A DNA stretch of 56,357 nt from Clostridia bacterium. Lineage in GTDB: Bacteria > Bacillota > Clostridia > Oscillospirales > CAG-272. Below, one piece after another: positions 29,141 through 37,871 of the stretch. Within the stretch, counting starts at the first letter, position 1, and every line of letters begins with the position of its first letter. Both the position numbers and the translations under genes were made by a program. The notes under the pieces were generated by a model. The model had not been told where the DNA came from, did no database searches, and saw nothing but the letters and a program-made list of their open reading frames with translations. Location: the NCBI GenBank assembly GCA_017504605.1, contig JAFVQW010000002.1, positions 1-56,357 of the forward strand, given 5' to 3'.

Positions 29141-30120
29141 CAGTTTTCTCCCTTCTTTTCGTCGCCGTAGCTGCGAAGAAGCGCCTGCATCAGCGCATCG
29201 TCACTGCCGAAGGAGCTGTATTTAGGCTCCTCCTTCGCGCATGCTTTGGGATTTTGCTTTTTCGTCGCGGCCGCTCTCTTCGTCTTTGCCTCGGCCTTAT
29301 GCTCCTCGGCACGGCTTTTACACTCGGCAACCGTTTTACAGCCGCTCTCGTGCCAGCTGCGGAGAATGGCGTCTATGTAGGGAACCGAGCGCTCGCCCGT
29401 GCCGAGCACCGCCATATCGTAGGCGAGCCTCACAATCTCGGTCGAGTAGCCGTATTCCTCCGACCAGCGGGTAAAGCACTCGCGCTCGGTGTCCGAGGTA
29501 GTCCTGCCGTAAATGCCGAGGGCGCGGCGAAATTCCCACTCCGCCGCCGTCATCTTTTCCTTTTCGGCGAGGTGTACCTCGAGAGCCTCGAGGGTGTCTA
29601 TATCCTCCCTTACGTACCTTTCCGCCGTGCTCGCGAGGCGGTGGGGCGTGAGCTTACCGTGCTCGGCGAGGTTCGCCGCGAGGGCGAGTATGTATTCGGG
29701 GGAGAGCGAAAGCTGGCTGTTAAGTGCCGTAATCTTTTTTAGCTCGGGGGTGGAGAGCGATGCCCGCTTCATAAGCCTTGTGCACTCGTCTATTGCTTCC
29801 TTTAAATTCGGGTCGCGAAGTAGGAGTGCGACAGAGGCGCTCGTCTCCTCGCTTATATCGGTGTCGATAAGCGGCTCGTCAAACTCGTCGGTAAGACTGC
29901 CGAGAGCCTCGATAACCCCCACGCTCTCCCAAAGGGTAAGCGCCGCGTCGGTTCTCGCGCGCGAAACACCCGCCGCCGCGGCGAGCTCCTCCACGTCACC
30001 CGTGCGGCCGTTTCTCGATATGAGGGCAAGCAGGACACGCAGCTCGTCGCGGCTCGCATCCTTAAAGTCCCCCGAGGCGGTTATATTCCCGAGGTGAATT
30101 TTATAAAGCTTCTCGGTCAT
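29140..30120 (-). CDS. DnaD-domain replication initiation protein
   Basis: 326 residues. N-terminal winged-helix region (about 20-90; DELRVLLALISRNGRTGDVE, VSRARTDAALTLWESVGVIE), a central helical linker, and a C-terminal DnaD/DnaB2-type domain (about 190-285) with RRALGIYGRTTSDTERECFT and YDMAVLGTGERSVPYIDAIL, where the YIDAILxxW element is the DNA-binding signature. Basic tail EAKTKRAAATKKQ. It helps remodel origin or restart DNA for helicase loading by the next gene. The ATG is 2 bp after the rex stop. Confidence 0.88.
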   Translation of the reverse strand: MTEKLYKIHLGNITASGDFKDASRDELRVLLALISRNGRTGDVEELAAAAGVSRARTDAALTLWESVGVIEALGSLTDEFDEPLIDTDISEETSASVALLLRDPNLKEAIDECTRLMKRASLSTPELKKITALNSQLSLSPEYILALAANLAEHGKLTPHRLASTAERYVREDIDTLEALEVHLAEKEKMTAAEWEFRRALGIYGRTTSDTERECFTRWSEEYGYSTEIVRLAYDMAVLGTGERSVPYIDAILRSWHESGCKTVAECKSRAEEHKAEAKTKRAAATKKQNPKACAKEEPKYSSFGSDDALMQALLRSYGDEKKGEN

Positions 30121-30122
30121 TA

Positions 30123-30818
30123 TCAGTCTTCCTCCGCTCCGCCTGCCGACTTAAGTCTATAGCAGAGCGTCATAAGCGAGTCGCCGAGGTGGATATTTTC
30201 AACCTCGACCTCGGGATAGGGCAGGGAGAGCTCCATATTCGCGAAGTTCCATATTCCGCGCACGCCCGCCCGCGCCATTACGTCGGCAACCGAGAAGGCG
30301 GCCTCCTTAGGCACGGTGAGAACGCCGATGTCCACGCGCTCGCGGCGGCAGAACTCACCGAGCTCGTCCGTCGAATAAACCGGAATACCGTAAATTTTAG
30401 TGCCGATAATATCGGGGTTGACGTCAAAGAGGGCGAGCCTCTCGACACCGCGGCGCTCAAACATATGTGTCGCGGCAAGGGCCCGTCCGAGGTTGCCCGC
30501 GCCGACGATAACCGTGCGGAAGCCCTCGGTCACACCGAGCAGCTCGCCGATTTTGCCGTGGAGATATTTTACGTTATAGCCGTAGCCCTGCTGACCGAAG
30601 CCGCCGAAGCAGTTAAGGTCCTGGCGTATCTGTGAGGCCGTGACACCGAGCAGCTCCGAGAGCTCCGCCGAGGAAATTCTCATTCTCCCCTCGCGGATAA
30701 GCTCGCCGAGATAGCGGTGATACCTCGGCAGTCTCTTTATAACCGCCGTGGGTACGTTCGCCTTGGTTTCCGCTATGCGCTTCTCAAAGGTGCCGTGTAT
30801 TTTGTCTATACTTTCCAT
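30123..30818 (-). CDS. rex: Redox-sensing transcriptional repressor Rex
   Basis: 231 residues, slightly long for Rex. N-terminal winged helix (RLPRYHRYLGELIREGRMRI, SAELSELLGVTASQIRQDLN, FGGFGQQGYGYNV) and a Rossmann domain (VIVGAGNLGRALA, about 100-112). Rex senses the NADH/NAD ratio and represses fermentation and alcohol or hydrogen metabolism genes. Embedded in a translation/replication operon instead of next to its usual targets. Confidence 0.97.
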   Translation of the reverse strand: MESIDKIHGTFEKRIAETKANVPTAVIKRLPRYHRYLGELIREGRMRISSAELSELLGVTASQIRQDLNCFGGFGQQGYGYNVKYLHGKIGELLGVTEGFRTVIVGAGNLGRALAATHMFERRGVERLALFDVNPDIIGTKIYGIPVYSTDELGEFCRRERVDIGVLTVPKEAAFSVADVMARAGVRGIWNFANMELSLPYPEVEVENIHLGDSLMTLCYRLKSAGGAEED

Positions 30819-30832
30819 ATTCTTCCCCTTTT

Positions 30833-31909
30833 TTAATCAATTGTGTCGAGCGCCGAGGCGTTTAGGCTCGAGGTGGCGAGGTTTCCCGCCAGGTATTCGT
30901 AATAGCCCTGCGCCGCTATCATCGCGGCGTTGTCACCGCATAGGGCGGGGCTCGGGATATAAAGTCTTCTCCTCATACCGTCCGTAAGCTCGGCGAGGCG
31001 GCGGCGAAGATGCGAGTTCGCCACTACACCGCCCGCGGCGGCAAGGTCGGCATCGGGATAGCGCGTAAGCGCCTCGCCGAGCTTCTTAACCACGGCCTCG
31101 GTGGCAAGATAGGTGTACTTCGCGGCGAAGCGGGCGCGGGGGAGCTCGTCCCCTGTCTGCTCGTATTTATGTAAAAGATTTATTGCGGCGGTCTTAAGGC
31201 CCGAGAATGAGAAGTCGAGCGAGCCGTCCGAGAGCGCGGGAGAGGGAAGGGTAAATTCCCCGAAGGCCGCCGATTTGCGATAGGCGGCATAGAAGCCCTC
31301 GTCCTTACCCGTAGCCTCTATGAAGCCCCGGCGCGAGAGCTCGTCAAAGCCGCGCCCCGCGGGGTAGGGAATTCCGATAATGCGCCCGATTTTATCGAAC
31401 GCCTCGCCGATAGCATCGTCACGGGTGGTGCCGATAAGCGTTTTTTTGGTGTAGCTCTCGACAAGATAAATAGCCGTGTGTCCGCCCGAGGCGGCAAGTG
31501 CAATAAAGGGCGGGCGGGGAGCTCTCTCGTCACTCGTAAGATAGCAGGCGGCGATATGCCCCTTGATATGGTCAACGGCAACGAGGGGTATGCCCCTTGC
31601 CGCCGCGAGAGATTTTGCAAAATTCACCCCGACGAGCAGTGCGCCGATAAGACCCGGGCTCGCCGTCACGGCGATAAGGTCGATGTCGCTAAGCGTACAG
31701 CCCGCCACCTCGAGCGCCTCGTAGGTGATTTTCGATATGGCCTCGATATGCGCGCGGCTCGCAATCTCGGGAACGACACCGCCGTAGAGCCTGTGCGTGT
31801 CGATTTGCGAGGCGATAATATTAGATTTTACGGTAAAGCCCCCATCCGTGCGCTCGACGACGGCCGCCGAGGTCTCGTCACAGGAGCTCTCAAAGCTCAA
31901 AATGTTCAC
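30833..31909 (-). CDS. tsaD: tRNA threonylcarbamoyladenosine transferase
   Basis: 358 residues. Kae1/TsaD hallmarks: ILSFESSCDETSAAVV at the start, YGGVVPEIASRAH, the metal-binding histidines in VDHIKGHIAACYL, and GIPYPAGRGFDELSRRG, and AAAGGVVANSHLRRRL. It transfers threonylcarbamoyl to A37 of ANN-decoding tRNAs with TsaB and TsaE; those two partners are not in this window, although rimI, commonly clustered with them, is directly upstream (6 bp). Confidence 0.97.
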   Translation of the reverse strand: MNILSFESSCDETSAAVVERTDGGFTVKSNIIASQIDTHRLYGGVVPEIASRAHIEAISKITYEALEVAGCTLSDIDLIAVTASPGLIGALLVGVNFAKSLAAARGIPLVAVDHIKGHIAACYLTSDERAPRPPFIALAASGGHTAIYLVESYTKKTLIGTTRDDAIGEAFDKIGRIIGIPYPAGRGFDELSRRGFIEATGKDEGFYAAYRKSAAFGEFTLPSPALSDGSLDFSFSGLKTAAINLLHKYEQTGDELPRARFAAKYTYLATEAVVKKLGEALTRYPDADLAAAGGVVANSHLRRRLAELTDGMRRRLYIPSPALCGDNAAMIAAQGYYEYLAGNLATSSLNASALDTID

Positions 31910-31915
31910 TTTTGT

Positions 31916-32353
31916 TTACGCTCTTTCTTTTATCATTACTATTGCGTCGTCGTCTGGGCTCTTGTAGTAGCCCCGCCGTCTCGCCACGGGCTTAAAGCCG
32001 AAGGCACAGTAGAGCCCATAGGCCGCGGTGTTCTCCGAGCGAACCTCTAAAAAGAGGGTCTCGAGCCCGTCGCCGCGCGAGCACTTCGCGCCGTAGTCGA
32101 GAAGGTGGTAGGCAATCCCGCGGCGGCGGTATTTCGGTATAACTGCCACGCGGTAAAGCTCGCCCTCGGGCGGGATAAGTCGGCCGAGCCAATAGGCGAC
32201 GATTTCCCCCTCGCTCTCGGCGACGAAGCACATTGCCCCCTCGGTGCAGATGCAGTCGCATACCGCACGGTAGCTCCAGGGGTCGGAGAAGGTCTCTGCC
32301 TCTATCTCGGCAATCCTCGGTGCATCCTTTGCCGATGCGCGTCTGAAGTCCAT
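31916..32353 (-). CDS. rimI: Ribosomal protein S18-alanine N-acetyltransferase
   Basis: 145 residues from the ATG at 32353 (AAGGAGAGG 4 bases upstream); a longer in-frame reading upstream overlaps the rbfA end and lacks a site. GNAT fold: RRASAKDAPRIAEIEAETFS, YRVAVIPKYRRRGIAYHLLD (the R/Q-x-x-G-x-G/A acetyl-CoA loop), LFLEVRSENTAAYGLYCAFG. RimI acetylates the S18 N-terminus; in Firmicutes the gene clusters with tsaD as here. Confidence 0.9.
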   Translation of the reverse strand: MDFRRASAKDAPRIAEIEAETFSDPWSYRAVCDCICTEGAMCFVAESEGEIVAYWLGRLIPPEGELYRVAVIPKYRRRGIAYHLLDYGAKCSRGDGLETLFLEVRSENTAAYGLYCAFGFKPVARRRGYYKSPDDDAIVMIKERA

Positions 32354-32372
32354 TTTCCTCTCCTTACGGCAC

Positions 32373-32729
32373 TCAGCCGTCATTCTTATTCTCGGTGCGC
32401 TTGATTTCGGCGAGCAGCTCGGAAATTCTCGCACCGTGCTCGATAGAGCCGTCCTTGATAAAGGAGAGCTCGGGGGTAACGCGCAGATTGAGAGTTCTCG
32501 CGAGGTGGTGACGGAGAATACCCGTGCACTTCTTGAGCCCCTCTGCGGCGGCGGCGGGGTCGCCTATACAGGAGAAGTAGACCGAGGCATATTTGAGGTC
32601 GGGTGCGACCTCGGCGCGAGTGATGCTGACGAAATTATCGATAACCTTGGGCTCGCGAAGCTCGCCGAGGGCTATGGCAAGCTCGTTTGCCACCGCCTCG
32701 TTAATCCGTCCGCGTCTGTATTTTGCCAT
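32373..32729 (-). CDS. rbfA: Ribosome-binding factor A
   Basis: 118 residues, typical RbfA length, single KH-like domain: YRRGRINEAVANELAIALGE, VIDNFVSITRAEVAPDLKYA, LRHHLARTLNLRVTPELSFI and KDGSIEHGARISELL. Helps mature 16S rRNA in the 30S subunit. Its start lies 58 bp inside the murI end, with the GGAGA site within murI, so expression is coupled to murI translation. The usual infB/truB neighbours are absent. Confidence 0.95.
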   Translation of the reverse strand: MAKYRRGRINEAVANELAIALGELREPKVIDNFVSITRAEVAPDLKYASVYFSCIGDPAAAAEGLKKCTGILRHHLARTLNLRVTPELSFIKDGSIEHGARISELLAEIKRTENKNDG

Positions 32730-33394
32730 TTTTTAAGTCTCCTTTTATTTTCACGTAATTGCTTTATTTCCTCTGCGAGCGCCACGGCCCCGACCTTAGC
32801 CGCATCAACGAGCGCGGTGTCGGGGAGTGAGGCCGCAATATAGTCCTTAAGTGTTGAGAAGTGAGTACAGCCGAGAATAAGCGTGTCGGCACCGAAGAGG
32901 CTGACCGTGTGAAGCACGCTGTCGATTTCGGCGTATTCCTCGGGCAGAGCCGCACCGCCGCGCTCGGCAATCCCGACAAGGGCGGGAGCGGGCAGCTCTA
33001 AAATCCGAGCATCGGGGAGCCGTCCGAGAAGCGCCTCGCGAAAGGCGTGCGAGCGCGCCGTGCGCTCGGTTGAAATCACCGCAATTCTGCCGCCCGACCT
33101 CACGGCCTCGGCGGCGGTGGGCCCGATAATGGGGAAGGCCTCGGGAAACTCGCCCGCGAGGGCGGGGAGCACCGTGCACATAGTGCAGCAGGCAACGAGA
33201 ATTCTCTCGGCGCCGAGAGAGCGAAGGCGGGAAAGCCCCGCACGGAGAATTGGTATAAGCTCGCCCTCGGTACGGCTGCCGAAGGGGGCGTTCTCCCTGT
33301 CGCAGAGCAGCATCACCGTCTCGCTCGGTAAAAGCGAATACAGGTAGCGTGCGGCGTTCTCGCCGCCGCGCCCACTGTCAAAAATGCCAATCAC
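32672..33394 (-). CDS. murI: Divergent glutamate racemase (Asp/Glu racemase family)
   Basis: 240 residues, shorter than typical MurI (about 265). N-terminal IGIFDSGRGG keeps the DSG motif but with R for V. The first catalytic Cys region reads VACCTMC in place of VACNTAS: the Cys is kept, Asn becomes Cys. The second Cys motif LILGCTHFSTL is conserved. APFGSRTE replaces the usual PYGSRS. Produces D-glutamate for peptidoglycan; clustering with ddl supports this. The last 14 residues (after KRRLKKW) may be dispensable read-through into rbfA. A related amino-acid racemase is possible. Confidence 0.85.
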   Translation of the reverse strand: MIGIFDSGRGGENAARYLYSLLPSETVMLLCDRENAPFGSRTEGELIPILRAGLSRLRSLGAERILVACCTMCTVLPALAGEFPEAFPIIGPTAAEAVRSGGRIAVISTERTARSHAFREALLGRLPDARILELPAPALVGIAERGGAALPEEYAEIDSVLHTVSLFGADTLILGCTHFSTLKDYIAASLPDTALVDAAKVGAVALAEEIKQLRENKRRLKKWQNTDADGLTRRWQTSLP

Positions 33395-34431
33395 GAGCCC
33401 GCCCTCGATAGCGCCGCGCCGATAAGAATATCGAGCTGCTCCTCGGGGGAAATCCCGAGCGAGTCTATAAGGCGCGGATAGAGGCTCCCGCCCGTGAAGC
33501 CCGGCATCGTGTTAACCTCGTTAAGATATATACCGTCACCCGAGAGGAAGAAATCAATTCGGGCGAGGTCGCGAAGCGAGAGTGCAAAGAAGAGCTCCCG
33601 CGAGTAGGCGGCAAGCCGCCCGGCACACTCCGAATTAACATCGGCAAAAATGCGGAGCTCCACGGGTGTATTCTCGGAATATTTCCCCGTGAAGGAGTAG
33701 AAGCCGTGGCTTAAAACCTCGGCGGGGTGCGAGACGAGAAGCTCGCCCCCCTTTACTATCAGGGCACATTCGAGCTCGCGTTTGTCCTCGACGAGGCGCT
33801 CGACGAGCGCTCTGCCGTCACCGAGCGTGGCGGCGGTGGCAATAGCCGAGCGCAGCTCGGAGCGCCGTCTCACAACCGCCGCGCCGATAGAGCTGCCGAG
33901 GCATATCGGCTTCACAAACATCGGGTAGCCGATTTTCTCCTCGGCCTCTGATACGGCCGAGCCGAGGCGTGTAGCGTCACCCTCGGTATGAACCTCTACC
34001 CACTCGACGGTGGGTATGCCGAGCCTCTCGGCAACAATCTTGGTGTGGCATTTATCAAGGGCCGCGGCACTGCCGAATACACCCGAGCCCGCGTAGGTAA
34101 TTCCCGCGCACTCGAGCGCGCCCTGAACGCTCCCGTCCTCGCCAAAGTCGCCGTGAAGCACGGGGAGCGCCGCATCGACGGCTATTATTTTTCCGTCGAG
34201 GAAGAGGCCCGAGCGGCCGAGGAGCCGAACGGGATAGGTCGGGCGCCTGTTTGCGCCGTCCTCGATAAACCACTCGCCCGCGCGGTCGATAAGGACCCGA
34301 AGCAGGCGTATGCCTCTCTTTTTTTCGGCAAGAGAAATAAGATATTCTGCGCTACGGCGGGAGATATCGTGCTCGGCACCCCTGCCGCCGTATATAATCG
34401 CAAGAGTTAATTCGCGTGTCAAAGTCATCAC
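33391..34431 (-). CDS. ddl: D-alanine--D-alanine ligase
   Basis: 346 residues. ATP-grasp ligase: N-terminal LAIIYGGRGAEHDISRRSAE, VLHGDFGEDGSVQGALECAG, ALDKCHTKIVAERLGIPTV, MFVKPICLGSSIGAAVV, and the metal-binding block IYLNEVNTMPGFT (Glu/Asn). It joins two D-Ala for the peptidoglycan stem peptide in the cytoplasm. The active-site omega-loop region FYSFTGKYSE resembles ordinary Ddl, not VanA, so no vancomycin-type specificity is inferred. The stop overlaps the murI start by 4 nt. Confidence 0.95.
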   Translation of the reverse strand: MMTLTRELTLAIIYGGRGAEHDISRRSAEYLISLAEKKRGIRLLRVLIDRAGEWFIEDGANRRPTYPVRLLGRSGLFLDGKIIAVDAALPVLHGDFGEDGSVQGALECAGITYAGSGVFGSAAALDKCHTKIVAERLGIPTVEWVEVHTEGDATRLGSAVSEAEEKIGYPMFVKPICLGSSIGAAVVRRRSELRSAIATAATLGDGRALVERLVEDKRELECALIVKGGELLVSHPAEVLSHGFYSFTGKYSENTPVELRIFADVNSECAGRLAAYSRELFFALSLRDLARIDFFLSGDGIYLNEVNTMPGFTGGSLYPRLIDSLGISPEEQLDILIGAALSRAGS

Positions 34432-34465
34432 CTCGCTAAAGTATATGCGAGGTGAAAAAGCGGTG

Positions 34466-35296
34466 TCAGTCTATCCTTTTGAGTATCGCGACACGGTCGA
34501 GGCCCGCGAGGTCGGTATAGACCTCGGCGCTCATACCCGCGCTACGCGCGATTTCTTTTATAATTTCGCCCTGGTCGAAGCCTATCTCGTAGGCGATAAA
34601 GCCATTCGCTTCGATAAGCTCGCGGCAAATCGGCGTTAAAAGACGGTAGAAGTCGGCGCCGTCCTCGCCGCCAAAGAGGGCAATATCGGGCTCGGCGGCA
34701 ACCTCGTCACCGAGCGCGCCGCGAAGCGAGTCCCGAATATAGGGCGGGTTTGCGAGCACCGCAAAATAGGGCGCCCCCTCACTGAGCGCGCGGGGCGTGT
34801 CCTCGGCACAAAGGTCGCGGCAGTCGGTAAAAAAGCGCTCCGCGACACTGTTAAGCGCGGCGTTCTCCCGTGCTACGTCAAGCGCCGCGGGACTGACGTC
34901 GACGGCGTGGCAGACGGTGCTCTCGGTTGCCCTGAGTGTCGATATACCTACACAGCCGCTGCCCGTGCATAGGTCGAGAAAGCGCGCCCCCGTCGGCAGT
35001 CTCTTTGCCGAGAGGAGCACGAGAAGCTCGGTGTCCTGCCGCGGAATTAAGACGGCGGGGCTCACGCGATAGGTCTCGTGGCAGAAGCCGACCTCGCCGA
35101 TAATATACTGAAGCGGCTCGCGCGCCGCGCGGCGCGCGACGGCACCGACGAGCGCGGGACTATCGGAGAAGTCACTAAGGCGCGGCGGCATAGAGCGGGA
35201 AAAGCCGCCGAAGGCGATAAAGAGCTCCCGCGCATCGTGCTCGGGATATTCCACTCCCGCCTGGGCGAGAAGATTAATTGCTTCCTTCAGTGTCAT
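34466..35296 (-). CDS. prmC: Release factor glutamine methyltransferase
   Basis: 276 residues. N-terminal helical domain, then a SAM-dependent methyltransferase: FLDLCTGSGCVGISTLRATE (motif I) and VLANPPYIRDSL with the catalytic NPPY (about residue 183). Methylates the GGQ glutamine of release factors RF1/RF2. It overlaps the DUF1385 gene by 23 bp. In most Clostridia prfA follows prmC; here ddl follows instead. Confidence 0.96.
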   Translation of the reverse strand: MTLKEAINLLAQAGVEYPEHDARELFIAFGGFSRSMPPRLSDFSDSPALVGAVARRAAREPLQYIIGEVGFCHETYRVSPAVLIPRQDTELLVLLSAKRLPTGARFLDLCTGSGCVGISTLRATESTVCHAVDVSPAALDVARENAALNSVAERFFTDCRDLCAEDTPRALSEGAPYFAVLANPPYIRDSLRGALGDEVAAEPDIALFGGEDGADFYRLLTPICRELIEANGFIAYEIGFDQGEIIKEIARSAGMSAEVYTDLAGLDRVAILKRID

Positions 35297-36344
35297 TTTC
35301 GTCTTCGCTCGCTTCCTCCGTGGCGGTTTTTTCCTCGGGCTCCGCCTCCCAGGGGCGGGCCTCGAAGAACTCGCGAAACTCGGGGAAGTCGTCGCGAAGA
35401 GCGCACTTAAGCGAGATAATAGCCACCTCGAGCATATCCGCGGTGGGCTCCTTCGTGGTTATGCGCTGAACCCAGAGGCCGGGGGCCGAGAGGGCGCGCG
35501 TGAAGGGGCTCGGGTGCTTACCCGCAAATCTGATGAACTCGTAGCCGATACCGACGACGAGCGGCAGAAGGAGCAGGCGTATGCCCGTGAGGGCAAGGCG
35601 CGGCATATACGGGAAGATATTGTTTAAGAGCATACCGACGATAATGCCGATAAGTATCATAAAGAACATAAAGCTCGTGCCGCAGCGGGGGTGGAAGCGC
35701 GTGTGGCGCATAGCGTTCTCAGGGGTGAGCTCCTCGCCCGCCTCGAAGCAGGCGATTGACTTATGCTCCGCGCCGTGGTACATAAAGGTACGCTTAATAT
35801 CGGGCACGAAGGACACGCCGAAAAGATAGACGAGGAAGATGCCTATTTTCGCCACGCCCTCTACGAGTGCCTTACCCGTCGGGGTAAGGGGAAGTCCGCT
35901 GAGATTTCTGACAATTCTCGACACGAGGTCGGACACAGCACCCGGCAAGAACATAAAGAGAAAGAGCGCAAGCGCAACGCCGAGAACCGTCGAAAAGACC
36001 ATAACGGCATCCACGAGGCGGATACCGAGGTGCTTTTTGAGCCACCTCTCGAGCTTACCGTCCTCCTCCTCGATGCCGAGCGCATCGGCAGAGGCGGAGA
36101 GCGTGCGGATGCTGAGCATCAGGCTCTCTATAAAGTTAACCACACCGCGCACGAGCGGCAGGTTGAAGAATTTATTTTTATCGCGCAGGGAGTGAAAGCT
36201 GTCGTCAACGACGACGATGCCGCCGCCCTCCTCGCGACAGGTGGTGACGGTGCGCTCGCCCGCCTTCATCATAACGCCCTCGAGCACCGCCTGACCGCCG
36301 ACCTTACCCAGTCTGTCGCAGGGGCTCGCACATTTTTTATCCAT
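35274..36344 (-). CDS. DUF1385 membrane protein
   Basis: 356 residues, full length for the family. N-terminal KVGGQAVLEGVMMKAGERTV is the family signature, followed by several transmembrane helices (DAVMVFSTVLGVALALFLFM; GIFLVYLFGVS; FMFFMILIGIIVGMLLNNIF) and the conserved YHGAEHKSIACFEAG and HTRFHPRCGTSF motifs with histidines that could bind metal. The C-terminal tail is acidic (EEKTATEEASEDENDTEGSN). A homologue is linked to the prfA-prmC region in most Clostridia. Function unknown. First gene of the ten-gene minus-strand unit. Confidence 0.93.
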   Translation of the reverse strand: MDKKCASPCDRLGKVGGQAVLEGVMMKAGERTVTTCREEGGGIVVVDDSFHSLRDKNKFFNLPLVRGVVNFIESLMLSIRTLSASADALGIEEEDGKLERWLKKHLGIRLVDAVMVFSTVLGVALALFLFMFLPGAVSDLVSRIVRNLSGLPLTPTGKALVEGVAKIGIFLVYLFGVSFVPDIKRTFMYHGAEHKSIACFEAGEELTPENAMRHTRFHPRCGTSFMFFMILIGIIVGMLLNNIFPYMPRLALTGIRLLLLPLVVGIGYEFIRFAGKHPSPFTRALSAPGLWVQRITTKEPTADMLEVAIISLKCALRDDFPEFREFFEARPWEAEPEEKTATEEASEDENDTEGSN

Positions 36345-36533
36345 TGAAAAATCCTCTCGAAAACCAAAAAAATAAATTATTATATAATTATAGCATAAGA
36401 TAGCAAAAAAATAAACAGTTTTTTGAAAATTAACATTTTAGGCGCGCTCCCGCGCGAGAAATGGGCCCGCTCGGTGAATAAAAAAGGCCTCCTTCGTCAA
36501 GATTTTAGACAGAAAAAGGAAAGGAGATAAAAA

Positions 36534-36992
36534 ATGACGCTTACACAAAAGGAAACCGACATTTTGAACGACCTCAAGTCGCAGGAGCAGCTCTGTATCA
36601 GCAAGTACGAAAAATATGAAAACGAGGCCTGTGACCCCGCCCTGAAGAGCATCTTCCACGAGCTTCGCACGGTTGAGGAAAACCACCTCTCTACCGTATG
36701 CAAGCTCCTCTCGGGCGAGGAGGTAACTATGGCCTCGGCCCCGCCCGCCGCGGCGAGCGAGACCTATAACGGCGCTCCCTCGAGCTGTGACAAGAACGGA
36801 AGGGACACCGATGCCTTCCTCTGCAAGGATGCGCTCGCTATGGAGAAGCACGTGTCCTCGGTCTACGATACGGGAATTTTCGAGTTCTCGCAGCCGCCTG
36901 TCCGTGACACGCTCGCGCATATTCAGAAGGAGGAGCAGAACCACGGAGAGAAGCTGTACAGCTATATGAGCAAGAATAATATGTATTCTTGA
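36534..36992 (+). CDS. CotF-like spore coat protein (ferritin-like)
   Basis: 152 residues. A ferritin-like four-helix arrangement split by a flexible Ala/Pro segment (about 63-80: MASAPPAAASETYNGAPSS). First half LTQKETDILNDLKSQEQLCI, SKYEKYENEACD; second half FLCKDALAMEKHVSSVYDTG, LAHIQKEEQNHGEKLYSYM. This matches the CotF/spore coat family common in Clostridia. AAAGGAGAT lies 9 bases upstream. Supports a spore former. Confidence 0.85.
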   Translation: MTLTQKETDILNDLKSQEQLCISKYEKYENEACDPALKSIFHELRTVEENHLSTVCKLLSGEEVTMASAPPAAASETYNGAPSSCDKNGRDTDAFLCKDALAMEKHVSSVYDTGIFEFSQPPVRDTLAHIQKEEQNHGEKLYSYMSKNNMYS

Positions 36993-37008
36993 CCGGTATA
37001 ACGAACGC

Positions 37009-37039
37009 AAAAGGAAGAGGCGACCCGCCTCTTCCTTTT
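37009..37039. terminator. Bidirectional terminator
   Basis: AAAAGGAAGAGGCG-ACC-CGCCTCTTCCTTTT, perfect 14-bp stem between the convergent coat and tcdA genes. Confidence 0.9.
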
Positions 37040-37050
37040 GTATGATACGG

Positions 37051-37743
37051 TTATTCGGTTAACATTCTTACCGCCTCGGAGGCCATAACGAGACCCGCGG
37101 CAGAGGGGACGAAGGACACGCTGCCGACGGTGCGCTCGCCGTCGCGGCGTATCGGCTCCTCGTCGGAGAAGACGACGGTAAGAGAGGTAATACCGAGCTT
37201 ACGAAGCCCCGTGCGCACCGCCTTCGCGAGCGGGTCGGTGTGGGTCTTCGATATATCCGCTACGCGAAAGCGCGTGGGGTCGAGCTTCGAGCCCGCGCCC
37301 ATAGAGGAAATAATCGGCACGCCTGCCGCCTTTGCCGCGGCGATAAGCGATATTTTCGACCGAACGCTGTCGATACAGTCGAGGACGAGGTCGTATTCTC
37401 CGAGCTTAAAGTCAGTCGAGGTCTCCTCGGTGTATTCCGCCGTGACGGCCGTGACGGCGGCACTCGGGTTAATATCGAGAATTCTATCTCTCATAGCCTC
37501 GGTTTTATACATACCGACGGTCGAGTGCGTGGCTATGATTTGACGGTTTAAATTTGACACGCTCACGCGGTCAAAGTCCACGAGTGTTATATTTCCGACA
37601 CCCGCGCGGGCGAGCGCCTCTGTGGCGTAGCCGCCGACACCGCCGACGCCGAATATAATAACGCGCGAGGCGCGAAGCCGCTCTACGCCCTCCTTGCCGA
37701 GGAGCATCTCAGTGCGTGTATAAATGTTATCATTTGTTTGCAT
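37051..37743 (-). CDS. tcdA: tRNA threonylcarbamoyladenosine dehydratase (ThiF/E1-like)
   Basis: 230 residues. N-terminal RTEMLLGKEGVERLRASRVI and the Rossmann nucleotide loop IFGVGGVGGYATEALARAGV, then ITLVDFDRVSVSNLNRQI with the conserved adenylation aspartates, and LVLDCIDSVRSKISLI. TcdA (CsdL) cyclises t6A37 of tRNA to ct6A, acting after the TsaD pathway that is also in this window. It lacks the C-terminal membrane tail seen in some homologues. Confidence 0.93.
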   Translation of the reverse strand: MQTNDNIYTRTEMLLGKEGVERLRASRVIIFGVGGVGGYATEALARAGVGNITLVDFDRVSVSNLNRQIIATHSTVGMYKTEAMRDRILDINPSAAVTAVTAEYTEETSTDFKLGEYDLVLDCIDSVRSKISLIAAAKAAGVPIISSMGAGSKLDPTRFRVADISKTHTDPLAKAVRTGLRKLGITSLTVVFSDEEPIRRDGERTVGSVSFVPSAAGLVMASEAVRMLTE

Positions 37744-37773
37744 TTTGTGCCCTCCGAGGCGGGTTTTTTCTTT

Positions 37774-37802
37774 ATTTTATCACACGCGGGGCTAAAAGTC
37801 AA
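37774..37802 (-). promoter_or_regulatory. tcdA promoter
   Basis: On the minus strand TTGACT, 17 bp with CCCCGCGTGTGA, TAAAAT. Divergent from the yifB promoter and sharing the spacer motif. Confidence 0.75.
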
Positions 37803-37811
37803 TTGACACCC

Positions 37812-37840
37812 TTGATTTTAGGCTCTCTTTCTGCTAAAAT
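37812..37840 (+). promoter_or_regulatory. yifB promoter
   Basis: TTGATT, 17 bp, TAAAAT, 31 bases before the ATG. Confidence 0.6.
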
Positions 37841-37871
37841 TAAATAAATAAAAAGACAGCGAGGCTAAAAA

